From contig JAISMQ010000246.1 in the NCBI GenBank assembly GCA_031276685.1, forward strand, positions 1 to 7,182: a DNA stretch of 7,182 nucleotides. Direction: 5' to 3'. The notes below the pieces were generated by a model. That model ran no database searches. It was not told the DNA's origin and worked only from the letters and a program-made list of their open reading frames with translations. The stretch comes from Treponema sp. GTDB lineage: Bacteria > Spirochaetota > Spirochaetia > Treponematales > Breznakiellaceae. This document shows, one piece after another, positions 1 to 5,744 of the stretch; within the stretch, counting starts at the first letter, position 1, and every line of letters begins with the position of its first letter. The position numbers and the translations under genes are program-made.

Positions 1-214
1 GTACCGAGATCTCCGTTGGCGCTGCGGAGAAAAGCACCCGGACTCCGCCGTCTTCCAGCGAGCAGTCGAGGACCCGCAGGGGCGGGAGCAGCCAGTGGGG
101 GCAGCCCGAAAGGAACGGGGCGATGAATAAAACGGAGGCCAGCGTTAGCAGCCCGCCGCTGCGCGGGGTCCGCCCGCGGCGCTTTCCCGCTAGAGGATTC
201 TGATCACGTACCAT
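1..214 (-). CDS. Lipoprotein with Ig-like module, N-terminal fragment (runs off left edge)
   Basis: Reading from the ATG at 214, 71 codons stay open to the window edge. The protein has a basic n-region (residues 1-20, including KRRGRTPR), a hydrophobic core (GLLTLASVLFIAPF, about 21-34) and a standard lipobox LSGC with the lipidated Cys at 38, so it should be a lipoprotein anchored on the outer side of a membrane. The start is supported by AGGAGG four bases upstream and by overlap with the end of the preceding gene (190-214). Residues 47-70 align without gaps to residues 161-184 of the upstream Ig-like lipoprotein, sharing Glu, Gly, Phe-Ser, Pro and Ser. The two neighbours therefore look like members of one family, probably with Big_5/SbsA-type Ig-like modules. 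The function is unknown. The start, signal peptide and lipobox are solid; the family call is inference from a short fragment. Confidence 0.82.
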   Translation of the reverse strand, partial: MVRDQNPLAGKRRGRTPRSGGLLTLASVLFIAPFLSGCPHWLLPPLRVLDCSLEDGGVRVLFSAAPTEISV

Positions 215-1689
215 AGGTCCTCCTTGAGGTACTCCCCGGACGAGCCGGACGGCCCCCGTTCCCCCGATGAAATTTTTATCTGGTAGTAGTTGTCCGGTCC
301 CCCGGCTGAGGGGCTCAGGTCCGTGTAACGCATGGAAAGGAGCGCGCCCTCGTCCAGCCATTGGACCGAAACGAGGCGCGGGTTGTGGGCGGAGGCGGGA
401 AAGAGAACAGACAGGGAGACTGAGTCTGCGGCGGCCTTGCGGGCGGCCGGGGGGATGGCCGAGGAAAAGGCGATCTGCAGATCCAGAACCGGATCTTTCG
501 CGGTACTCTGTAACCTGTGATCCTGCGCGATGCCCCCCGGTTCCAGGCCCACGGGTTCGGAATCCAGGCTTAGCTTTTCTATTTTCAGGTAGGTCCGGGC
601 GCTTGAAAAGTAGTAACGGCGTTCTTCAAAAAGGCCAAGGCCCAGGGAATCTTTTATAGCGGCGGATAGGCTGATCCGGTACTCCGTCTGCGGCCGGTAG
701 TCTTCTTCGGGGAAGAAGATGATCGCGTTTTCACCGTCCGCTTCGAAGTAGCCCTTGATTGCGGGGTAGAAGGAGATCCCCGAACGGACAGACGCCTGGT
801 CCATGGGCTTGGAGAATACGAACCCTATGCCTTCCCCGTTTTCCACATTTCCTTCCAGCGGCGTCCCCCGTTTCCACAGGTGGGATGATCCGGGGGAAAG
901 GCGCTTTGAGACGGGGCAGAGTTCCAGGGGATAGGGAATTTCCGAATCGGCGGGTCCCGAAAACGAGTCCGAGTACTCCCGCTTCATGGTGTAGCCGTCG
1001 GCGCTTTCCATGTCCCTGATCGTCCAGGTGTAGCGGGTGTTGGTCTGCCAGGGGGATTTCGGTTCTACCCGTACCGTCTCCCCCAGGAAGTCGCTGAAAT
1101 ATTCCGTATTGGGGCTTAGGGAAAAAGATCCGGCAAACGAAACGATCCTCGGCGTCCGGGAAAATTGCAGAACCAGACAGCCCGCCTCCATGCCCGATGA
1201 CACCAGGGTGAATTCGTTACCCTCCTCGCCGTAGACAAAGGAGCGCAGCAGAGCTGCGGTGTAGCCCCGGCCGTCCTGCATGTGGATCCGCCCTTCCAGG
1301 CTGACGCGGTAGTGTTCGCCATTTTTCCAGCCTCCGGCGGGCCGGACGGAAAGTTCCCTGCCCTCCCAGGAAAAGACCGGGGTCTTGCTCAGACCCCCTT
1401 CGCTTAGGACCAGGCTGCGCTCCGTTTCTTCCCGGTCAGGCTCTATCGAAAATTCCATCCGGACGCTTTCCCCGGCGTAGTACTGTTCCCCTTCGCCCAC
1501 GGAGCAGGACACGTCGAGGTACTCAAAGCTCACCAAGGGCGAGCAGCTCACTAATAGTGAGCCGCCCACTATCAGTGAGCTGCTCACTATTAGTGGGCAG
1601 ATTGCTAAAAATACGCCGCCCCGCAGTACCGGGCGGTCCGATGCTGCCACGCGGGGAAAACCCCGCTTCCCCTTAACGGTACTCCACAT
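190..1689 (-). CDS. Lipoprotein with several bacterial Ig-like (Big_5/SbsA-type) modules
   Basis: This is a 499-residue secreted lipoprotein. A long n-region (1-24, several Lys/Arg) is followed by a hydrophobic stretch to a lipobox LVSC with Cys at 49. Cys31 is a poorer candidate because Ile precedes it. The mature part is rich in beta strands and reads as about four Ig-like modules (roughly 57-153, 160-246, 280-363 and 380-499). The third is clearest: VFSKPMDQASV near 291, then a strand ending ISFYP, then TEYRISLSAAIKDSLG near 336-350. This is the usual pattern of Big_5/SbsA-type Ig-like domains. Such domains are structural spacers or surface and adhesion modules; no catalytic motif is visible. 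The ATG overlaps the adaptor gene by 17 bases and has AAAGGAGG upstream, so it is likely translationally coupled. The signal-peptide core (residues 32-55) is made of four 6-residue repeats, PLIVSS, SLIVGG, SLLVSC and SPLVSF. A role beside the TolC/adaptor pair, as accessory or cargo, is only a guess. Confidence 0.88.
   Translation of the reverse strand: MWSTVKGKRGFPRVAASDRPVLRGGVFLAICPLIVSSSLIVGGSLLVSCSPLVSFEYLDVSCSVGEGEQYYAGESVRMEFSIEPDREETERSLVLSEGGLSKTPVFSWEGRELSVRPAGGWKNGEHYRVSLEGRIHMQDGRGYTAALLRSFVYGEEGNEFTLVSSGMEAGCLVLQFSRTPRIVSFAGSFSLSPNTEYFSDFLGETVRVEPKSPWQTNTRYTWTIRDMESADGYTMKREYSDSFSGPADSEIPYPLELCPVSKRLSPGSSHLWKRGTPLEGNVENGEGIGFVFSKPMDQASVRSGISFYPAIKGYFEADGENAIIFFPEEDYRPQTEYRISLSAAIKDSLGLGLFEERRYYFSSARTYLKIEKLSLDSEPVGLEPGGIAQDHRLQSTAKDPVLDLQIAFSSAIPPAARKAAADSVSLSVLFPASAHNPRLVSVQWLDEGALLSMRYTDLSPSAGGPDNYYQIKISSGERGPSGSSGEYLKEDLWYVIRIL
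219..224 (-). promoter_or_regulatory. Ribosome-binding site AGGAGG of the left-edge lipoprotein
   Basis: AGGAGG lies four bases before the ATG at 214, inside the final codons of the Ig-like lipoprotein gene. It is the main evidence, with the lipobox, that a further gene starts here. Confidence 0.75.
1529..1600. repeat. Four 18-bp tandem units with palindromic cores in a signal peptide
   Basis: The units are 1529-1546 (degenerate), 1547-1564, 1565-1582 and 1583-1600. The second begins CTCACTAATAGTGAG, a 7-1-7 perfect palindrome; the third and fourth are close variants (CCCACTATCAGTGAG and CTCACTATTAGTGGG). In the coding frame (1525-1596) they give PLIVSS, SLIVGG, SLLVSC and SPLVSF, residues 32-55 of the Ig-like lipoprotein. 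They cover the hydrophobic core and the lipobox. Confidence 0.88.
1565..1597 (-). other. Potential mRNA hairpin, 15-base arms and 3-base loop
   Basis: Adjacent repeat units are nearly complementary to each other. On the minus strand CCCACTAATAGTGAG and CTCACTGATAGTGGG are separated by CAG. By hand they pair with 13 Watson-Crick pairs, one G-U and one mismatch. The element starts about 93 bases into the coding sequence. There is no following U-run, so it is not a standard terminator. Confidence 0.6.
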
Positions 1690-3022
1690 AGAGCCCCTCC
1701 TTTAGATAGGGGGAAGGCTTGTCGATCACCAGGTCCCCCTCTTTAATGCCGGAGGCGATCCACAGGGTCCCCTCCCGCCGCGCCGCGATTTTTATCTCCC
1801 GCAGTACCGCTATGCTGTTGACAACGCAGAAAACCTGGCCCTCCTCCCCCGAATCCTTTCGCAGCAGGGAAGTTTCCGGGATCGCCGGGTAGCGTTTTTC
1901 CTCGCCCCTGGGGATGCGGCACGTGATGAACATCCCCGGCCTTATCCTGCCGCCGGAGTTGGGCAGTTCCGCCTTGACCGAAAAGTTGCCGCTCTGGGGA
2001 TCCGCCACCGGGGAGATCTCCGTGACGCCCGCGTCGTAGGCCAGATCCAGGGAAGGGATATCGATGTGAAGGGCCGATCCCGCGCCAATGTCCCGTATGT
2101 CCTGTTCCTGGACAAAAAAAACGGCGAAAACGCGGGAAATGTCCATAATCGTGGCCAGTTTTTCGTTTCTTCCGGCGAATTCCCCGTTTTCAAAATACAG
2201 GGCCCCCATGATCCCCGCCACGGAACTGCGGATGGTAAGTTCTTCGATAAGCCGCTCGACGGAATCCAGGCTTTTTTCCGCGTTCCGCAGATTCGCCTGG
2301 GCTGCTTCGAGTTCCGCCTGGGCGCTCCGGGTGTTCAGGGCGATAAACTGCTGTTTCCGCTCCCCCTCGTCATCTGCCGCGCCGATCCCCGCCGCCTCCA
2401 GGTCCTGTTCCCGCAGCCCCAGGGCGGCGATCTCCAGTTCCTTTCCCAGCATGCCGATCTCCGCCTCCCGCGAAAAAACCGACAGTTCCAGATTCCGGTA
2501 GGCTTCGTCGGTCAGGCCGCCTATCTCCCAGAGGGCCCTCCGGTTTTTCAGCGCGGACCTGGCCTCTTCCAGTTCCAGTTCCTTTTGTTCAAGCTGGAGC
2601 CTCCCCCGTTCCAGGGACAGCAGGCGGCTCTCCGCAGAAAGCCGCGCTTCCTCCAGCCTGGTGCGGGCAAGGGAAAGGCCCGTGCGGGCCTGCTCAAGGG
2701 AGATAAGGGTCTGGTCCCGCTGAATTTCCAACTGGATGTTTTTCAGCAGGGCGATGGGGGCGTTCTTCCCCACCCAGTCCCCCTCCCGCGCCAGGACGGA
2801 GCTTATGGTTCCCTCGACCTGGACCGTGATGTCGTTCTTCGCCTTGTAACTGATGGTTCCAAAACTTGTAAGCTCGTCCTGCAGTACCAGTATTTCTACC
2901 GGGGAGGCCATGACCTTAAGAACCTGGCCTGGGTTTTCTTCGTGTTTTTCGGCGCAGGAAAGCAGGCAGGCCCCGGCGGCAAGGATCCCCGCGATCCAAC
3001 TGTTAATGATTCCGGCACGCAT
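1673..3022 (-). CDS. Lipoprotein periplasmic adaptor subunit (HlyD/RND membrane-fusion family)
   Basis: This 449-residue protein is the periplasmic adaptor that joins an inner-membrane transporter to a TolC channel. The signal peptide ends in the lipobox LLSC with Cys at 23, so it is lipid-anchored, as AcrA is. The order of parts fits the family: first half of a lipoyl/barrel-sandwich domain (about 61-94, with VEGTISSVLAREGDWVGK), a long Glu/Leu/Arg/Ala-rich coiled coil (about 95-240), the returning lipoyl half (ELTIRSSVAGIMG near 251), a beta-barrel domain to about 350 containing GRIRPGMFITCRIP, and a membrane-proximal domain to the end. The open frame extends upstream to 3151, but the ATG at 3022 is preferred because it begins a proper signal peptide and has GGGAGG eight bases upstream. 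It overlaps the TolC-like gene by 20 bases, as expected for partners. The hairpin region is unusually long, which suits a TolC-reaching adaptor. The cognate pump is not in the window, so RND versus MacB/ABC type cannot be decided. Confidence 0.93.
   Translation of the reverse strand: MRAGIINSWIAGILAAGACLLSCAEKHEENPGQVLKVMASPVEILVLQDELTSFGTISYKAKNDITVQVEGTISSVLAREGDWVGKNAPIALLKNIQLEIQRDQTLISLEQARTGLSLARTRLEEARLSAESRLLSLERGRLQLEQKELELEEARSALKNRRALWEIGGLTDEAYRNLELSVFSREAEIGMLGKELEIAALGLREQDLEAAGIGAADDEGERKQQFIALNTRSAQAELEAAQANLRNAEKSLDSVERLIEELTIRSSVAGIMGALYFENGEFAGRNEKLATIMDISRVFAVFFVQEQDIRDIGAGSALHIDIPSLDLAYDAGVTEISPVADPQSGNFSVKAELPNSGGRIRPGMFITCRIPRGEEKRYPAIPETSLLRKDSGEEGQVFCVVNSIAVLREIKIAARREGTLWIASGIKEGDLVIDKPSPYLKEGLYVEYR
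1694..1703 (-). promoter_or_regulatory. Ribosome-binding site AAAGGAGGGG of the Ig-like lipoprotein
   Basis: This near-ideal site lies within the last codons of the adaptor gene, with AGGAGG six bases before the ATG at 1689. It supports the unusually long n-region of that signal peptide. Confidence 0.75.
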
Positions 3023-4436
3023 CGGCCAAACCTCCCAGGGGGAACCCGGTTTCAATTTCCAAATTCCGTTCCATCGCCGCCGCCTGGGTAAGGTAATCGG
3101 CGCGGGAAATTTTGGCCTGGGCCAGGCCGCTAAGTTCCGCCAGGTAGTCAATTCTCTTTTTTTCCCCCCTCTCCAGTTGTAATTGGGAAAACGAAAGCCG
3201 CTTTTCCATAAGCGCGATCCGCCGCTCCGTGCTGTAGGCGGAACGCAGCGTGTTGTCGTGGGAAATGACGAGTTCGTACAGGGATTCCCGCAGTTCCTGC
3301 TCGGCCTGCCGGAGCCGCAGCGCCGATTCGGCCAGGCTCAGCTCGCTTTGTTTTTGGGCCGCAGAGTAGGCGGGCAGGGGCCGCATATTGAGGGAAAGGC
3401 CGTTGCTGATCTGCCGGGGCCCGGCCCGGTCAAAGCTGCTCCCGCTTGATAATCCGGTGGAAAGAAAATCCAGGCTTGAAAAGTCGAAGCTAAGCTGCAG
3501 CGAGTAGGCGGGTTCGGTCAGGGGGTAGGAGTCCCCGGAAAAAGAAACGCTCCCCTCCAGGCCGACGGAGGGCAGAAACCAGCGCTTTGAATAGTCGTAC
3601 TGTTTTCGCCCGTATTCGGTTTCGTACCTAAGCTTCTTCATCGTTACGCTGGAGTCCCGTACCAGAACCCACAGGTAGTCAAAAAAAGGCTCGTAGTAAA
3701 AGTAATCATCCGGGCCGGGCAGATCGCCGCTGACGGCAAGGGAGGCTTCCGCGTCCAGGCCCAGCGCCGCCTTGAAACGCCGTTCCAGGGCCGCCAGATC
3801 CCGCAGGCCCTGGTCGCGTTCCTGTTCCAGCGCCAGGTAGGAATTTTCGTACTCAAGGTAATCGGTTTCCAGGCCCAGCCCCAGTTCCGTTTCCCGCCCA
3901 AGGATGGCAAGCTGCTCCCCCGCCTGCGCCAGCAGATCCTCCCGTATCCCGCCCGTCTCCCGCAGCAGGAGGTATTGGCAGTACAGGGACATGACTGCGG
4001 AGAGGAAGCTCCGGTATTCCCCCTCGAATTCCTGCATGCCGTAGAGGGCCGCCAGACGCCCGGCTTCCCAGGCCAGTTTCTTTTTCCCCCCGTCAAAGAT
4101 CTGCTGGGACACGGAAAAGCGCAGGGACTTTATGCGGGAGTCCCCCGACAGGATCGAAGGGCTGGCGGACTCCGACAGGGAGAAACCGAACGCGGGGAGG
4201 AACTCCTGGATCCCCGCCTTTGCCGCCCCCATGTTCAGAAGCGCGTTTTGCCGCCGCAGGGTCCAGGTTTGGGAATTGCCGAACGCGAATTCCGCCGCCT
4301 CCGCCGCCGATCCTATGGCAAGTTCCTGCGCCCCGGTTCCGCCCGCGCCTATCCGCAGCGCCAGGGCAAGGAACAGCGCCCCGGCCCGCCCGCCCGAAAC
4401 CGGCCCGGCCTTACTCATCCGCATCCCCGGAATCAT
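3003..4436 (-). CDS. TolC-family outer-membrane efflux/export channel
   Basis: This 477-residue protein is near the usual TolC-family length and would form the outer-membrane end of an export conduit as a trimer. An N-terminal signal sequence (ALFLALALRIGAGG) leads to a likely signal peptidase I site after TGA near residue 36. No lipobox is seen, unlike its neighbours. Two outer-membrane efflux protein repeats are recognisable. The first covers about 45-225, with SLRFSVSQQIFDGGKKK near 104-120. The second covers about 265-465, with FLPSVGLEGSVSFSG near 287 and the helical ERGEKKRIDYLAELSGLAQA near 422. Long Ala/Glu/Leu/Arg helices separate short strand regions. The start is uncertain: ATGs at 4436 and 4418 each have GGGGA five bases upstream, because an 18-bp repeat duplicates that context. 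The 4418 start would overlap the previous gene by only 8 bases and still leave a signal peptide. The adaptor gene follows with a 20-base overlap, which strongly suggests the two act together. Confidence 0.92.
   Translation of the reverse strand: MIPGMRMSKAGPVSGGRAGALFLALALRIGAGGTGAQELAIGSAAEAAEFAFGNSQTWTLRRQNALLNMGAAKAGIQEFLPAFGFSLSESASPSILSGDSRIKSLRFSVSQQIFDGGKKKLAWEAGRLAALYGMQEFEGEYRSFLSAVMSLYCQYLLLRETGGIREDLLAQAGEQLAILGRETELGLGLETDYLEYENSYLALEQERDQGLRDLAALERRFKAALGLDAEASLAVSGDLPGPDDYFYYEPFFDYLWVLVRDSSVTMKKLRYETEYGRKQYDYSKRWFLPSVGLEGSVSFSGDSYPLTEPAYSLQLSFDFSSLDFLSTGLSSGSSFDRAGPRQISNGLSLNMRPLPAYSAAQKQSELSLAESALRLRQAEQELRESLYELVISHDNTLRSAYSTERRIALMEKRLSFSQLQLERGEKKRIDYLAELSGLAQAKISRADYLTQAAAMERNLEIETGFPLGGLADACRNH
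3031..3036 (-). promoter_or_regulatory. Ribosome-binding site GGGAGG deciding the adaptor start
   Basis: GGGAGG lies eight bases before the ATG at 3022, within the tolC-like gene. It supports this start over the longer open frame reaching 3151, which lacks a signal peptide. Confidence 0.7.
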
Positions 4437-4983
4437 TTATGTCCCCGGAATCATCTGTAGCCCCGGAAACCGCAGGTTTCCTGCCCCGGCGGCTTGCGAG
4501 GATCCTCTTTAGCACGATCTTAAACAGGCGTTCCTGTTCCCTGGCGGAGAGGATGCTGGCCTTCCCGACACGGTACTCGTATTCCCTGCCGAACACGTTT
4601 CCAGCTTCGTCCCGGATAAGGCAGTCGATGTAGATGGCGTTAAGAAATTCCACGTTGTGAAGAAAGGAACGCTGTTCCACGCGGATATCGATCAGCAGGC
4701 TGGTATCGGGCTGTACCGCCTCTTTCTCGGCCAGCAGCGTCTCCGCAATGACCCGTATCTGGGAGGCGATGCCCTCCTCCTGCACGTGATCCACCGTGAC
4801 CCTTATTTCCCCGGCGCGGTAGCCCCAGTAGGCGGGCGCCTCGGGGTAGGAATTCCAGGAACCGCCGCCGCTGGCGCAGGACGGGAACAGCGATGCTGTC
4901 AGCAGCACTGTCAGCAGCGCTGTCAGTATCGCTATTAAAAGCAGGGCCCGGCACAGCGCGGGGGCCTTCGCGGCGTTCTTCAT
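4411..4983 (-). CDS. Small lipoprotein of unrecognised family
   Basis: This 190-residue protein has a signal peptide whose core contains a repeated tetrapeptide (AILT, ALLT, VLLT, residues 18-29), followed by LFPSC with Cys at 36. Phe and Pro before Ser-Cys depart from the classical lipobox but fit the looser spirochaetal one. A Gly/Ser linker follows. The folded part (about 53-165) alternates strands and helices: RAGEIRVTVDHV, a helix IASQIRVIAETLLAEKEAV, strands LLIDIRVEQRSFLHN and AIYIDCLIRDEAGNVFG, then a C-terminal helix AREQERLFKIVLKRIL. The tail is acidic and built from SGATDD, SGDIND and SGDADE. I do not recognise the family; the layout resembles small periplasmic auxiliary lipoproteins of transport systems, but this is weak. 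AAGGAG sits six bases before the ATG, and only one base separates this gene from the upstream stop. Its position just before the TolC-like gene suggests an envelope or export role. Confidence 0.85.
   Translation of the reverse strand: MKNAAKAPALCRALLLIAILTALLTVLLTASLFPSCASGGGSWNSYPEAPAYWGYRAGEIRVTVDHVQEEGIASQIRVIAETLLAEKEAVQPDTSLLIDIRVEQRSFLHNVEFLNAIYIDCLIRDEAGNVFGREYEYRVGKASILSAREQERLFKIVLKRILASRRGRKPAVSGATDDSGDINDSGDADE
4414..4467. repeat. Three 18-bp tandem units at the 190-aa lipoprotein/tolC junction
   Basis: The units are 4450-4467, 4432-4449 and 4414-4431. On the minus strand each begins TCCGGGG and ends with ATGAT or ATGAG. They encode the acidic tail SGATDD, SGDIND, SGDADE of one gene and, in another frame, the start region of the tolC-like gene. 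Confidence 0.85.
4896..4931. repeat. Three 12-bp tandem units in a lipoprotein signal peptide
   Basis: Plus-strand units CTGTCAGCAGCA, CTGTCAGCAGCG and CTGTCAGTATCG are consecutive. They encode the tetrapeptides AILT, ALLT and VLLT (residues 18-29) of the 190-aa lipoprotein, forming most of its hydrophobic core. Confidence 0.82.
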
Positions 4984-4984
4984 G

Positions 4985-5734
4985 TCAGTCTCCTTCGGCG
5001 GGATCGCCTGATTTGTCCGGGGCGGTAAAGAATTCCCCCGTCAGTTCCGCCAGGCGGCCCAGGGACACGTTGTTCCCCGAAACGGCCCTGGCCTTTTCAA
5101 GAAAGATCTGCGCCCGGTCTTCAAGGCCCAGGCTGTACCAGGTAAGGGCCATGTCCAGGTACACCTTCGCCGAATCGCTCAGGGCCGTCTCGGCGCGGCG
5201 GCCCATGGAAAGCCGCTTTTCCCAGTCCCCGGTGTTTCCCGCCAGCAGCGCGTAGAGGTAGAGGACGCGCCAATCCGTCGGGTTAAACGACAGTTCCCGG
5301 TCCAGGGCTTCCCGCGCCTCCTGCCCGGCGTCGCCTGCAGAGGCGTCGCCTGCAGAGGCGTTGCCTGAAGCGGCATCGTCTGAAACGGCGTTGCCTGCAG
5401 AGGCGGCCAGTACCAGGCAGCGCAGGTTCCACAGGCGGGCCTCGGTGTATTCGGGGTATTTGGCCGCCAGCTTCGCGAACAGTTCCGCCGCCTCCGCCAT
5501 CCTGTTTTGAAAAAAGAGCGTCTTCCCTTCAAGCAGGCGGGCCTGGTAAAACCCCGGATCGAGTCTGAGGCTTTCGCGCAGGTACTCCAGCGCCTCCGCG
5601 TAGCGTTCCTGTGAGTAGGCTTCTGCGGCGGCGATGTACGCGCCCTCCGCCCGGTCCCTGGACGGGATTTCGGAACCGCAGGCGGCAATAAGCGCGATAA
5701 CGAATACGGCCATGCCCCTTGTAACGCTGCCCAT
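4985..5734 (-). CDS. TPR-repeat lipoprotein, 249 aa
   Basis: A short signal peptide (MGSVTRGMAVFVIALIAAC) has a good lipobox, IAAC, with Cys at 19. The mature protein is built of tetratricopeptide-like helical pairs: about 29-62 (AYSQERYAEALEYLRESLRL), 63-97 (FFQNRMAEAAELFAKLAAKY), a third pair split by an insertion (98-110 and 136-155), and 191-222 (WYSLGLEDRAQIFLEKARA). TPRs bind other proteins, so a periplasmic scaffold role is likely; no enzymatic motif is seen. The inserted loop (residues 111-135) consists of five pentapeptides of the type ASAGD encoded by 15-bp repeats. The frame stays open upstream to 5932, but that extension runs through the previous gene and lacks a signal sequence. 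The ATG at 5734 gives an n-region with Arg, although its ribosome-binding site is weak. The ATG at 5711-5713 would leave no positive charge. The gap to the upstream gene is 10 bases. Confidence 0.87.
   Translation of the reverse strand: MGSVTRGMAVFVIALIAACGSEIPSRDRAEGAYIAAAEAYSQERYAEALEYLRESLRLDPGFYQARLLEGKTLFFQNRMAEAAELFAKLAAKYPEYTEARLWNLRCLVLAASAGNAVSDDAASGNASAGDASAGDAGQEAREALDRELSFNPTDWRVLYLYALLAGNTGDWEKRLSMGRRAETALSDSAKVYLDMALTWYSLGLEDRAQIFLEKARAVSGNNVSLGRLAELTGEFFTAPDKSGDPAEGD
4990..4995 (-). promoter_or_regulatory. Ribosome-binding site AAGGAG of the 190-aa lipoprotein
   Basis: AAGGAG lies six bases before the ATG at 4983 and inside the last codons of the upstream TPR lipoprotein, consistent with coupled translation. 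Confidence 0.75.
5328..5402. repeat. Five 15-bp tandem units within the 249-aa TPR lipoprotein
   Basis: Units begin at 5328, 5343, 5358, 5373 and 5388. The first two are identical (GCGTCGCCTGCAGAG) and the other three differ at a few bases. They encode ASAGD, ASAGD, AASGN, AVSDD and ASAGN, residues 111-135, between two helices of a TPR-like pair. Confidence 0.9.
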
Positions 5735-5744
5735 TTTTTGCCCG

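Noticed and set aside
1565..1597. The strong hairpin as a Rho-independent terminator
   Set aside because: It lies about 93-125 bases inside a convincing coding sequence and is not followed by a U-run on either strand.
1529..1600. The palindromic tandem units as a CRISPR array
   Set aside because: Units are directly adjacent with no spacers, only 18 bp long, and translate in frame as part of a signal peptide.
2066..3091. A 341-codon open frame on the plus strand opposite the adaptor gene
   Set aside because: It lies antisense to a clearly recognised adaptor, has low-complexity Gly/Pro/Gln/Phe composition, shows no domain, and is explained by GC-rich codon use on the other strand.
3023..3151. 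A longer adaptor start at 3151
   Set aside because: The extra 43 residues are Arg/Pro/Trp-rich, antisignal in character and inside the tolC-like gene. The start at 3022 gives a lipoprotein signal peptide with a good ribosome-binding site.
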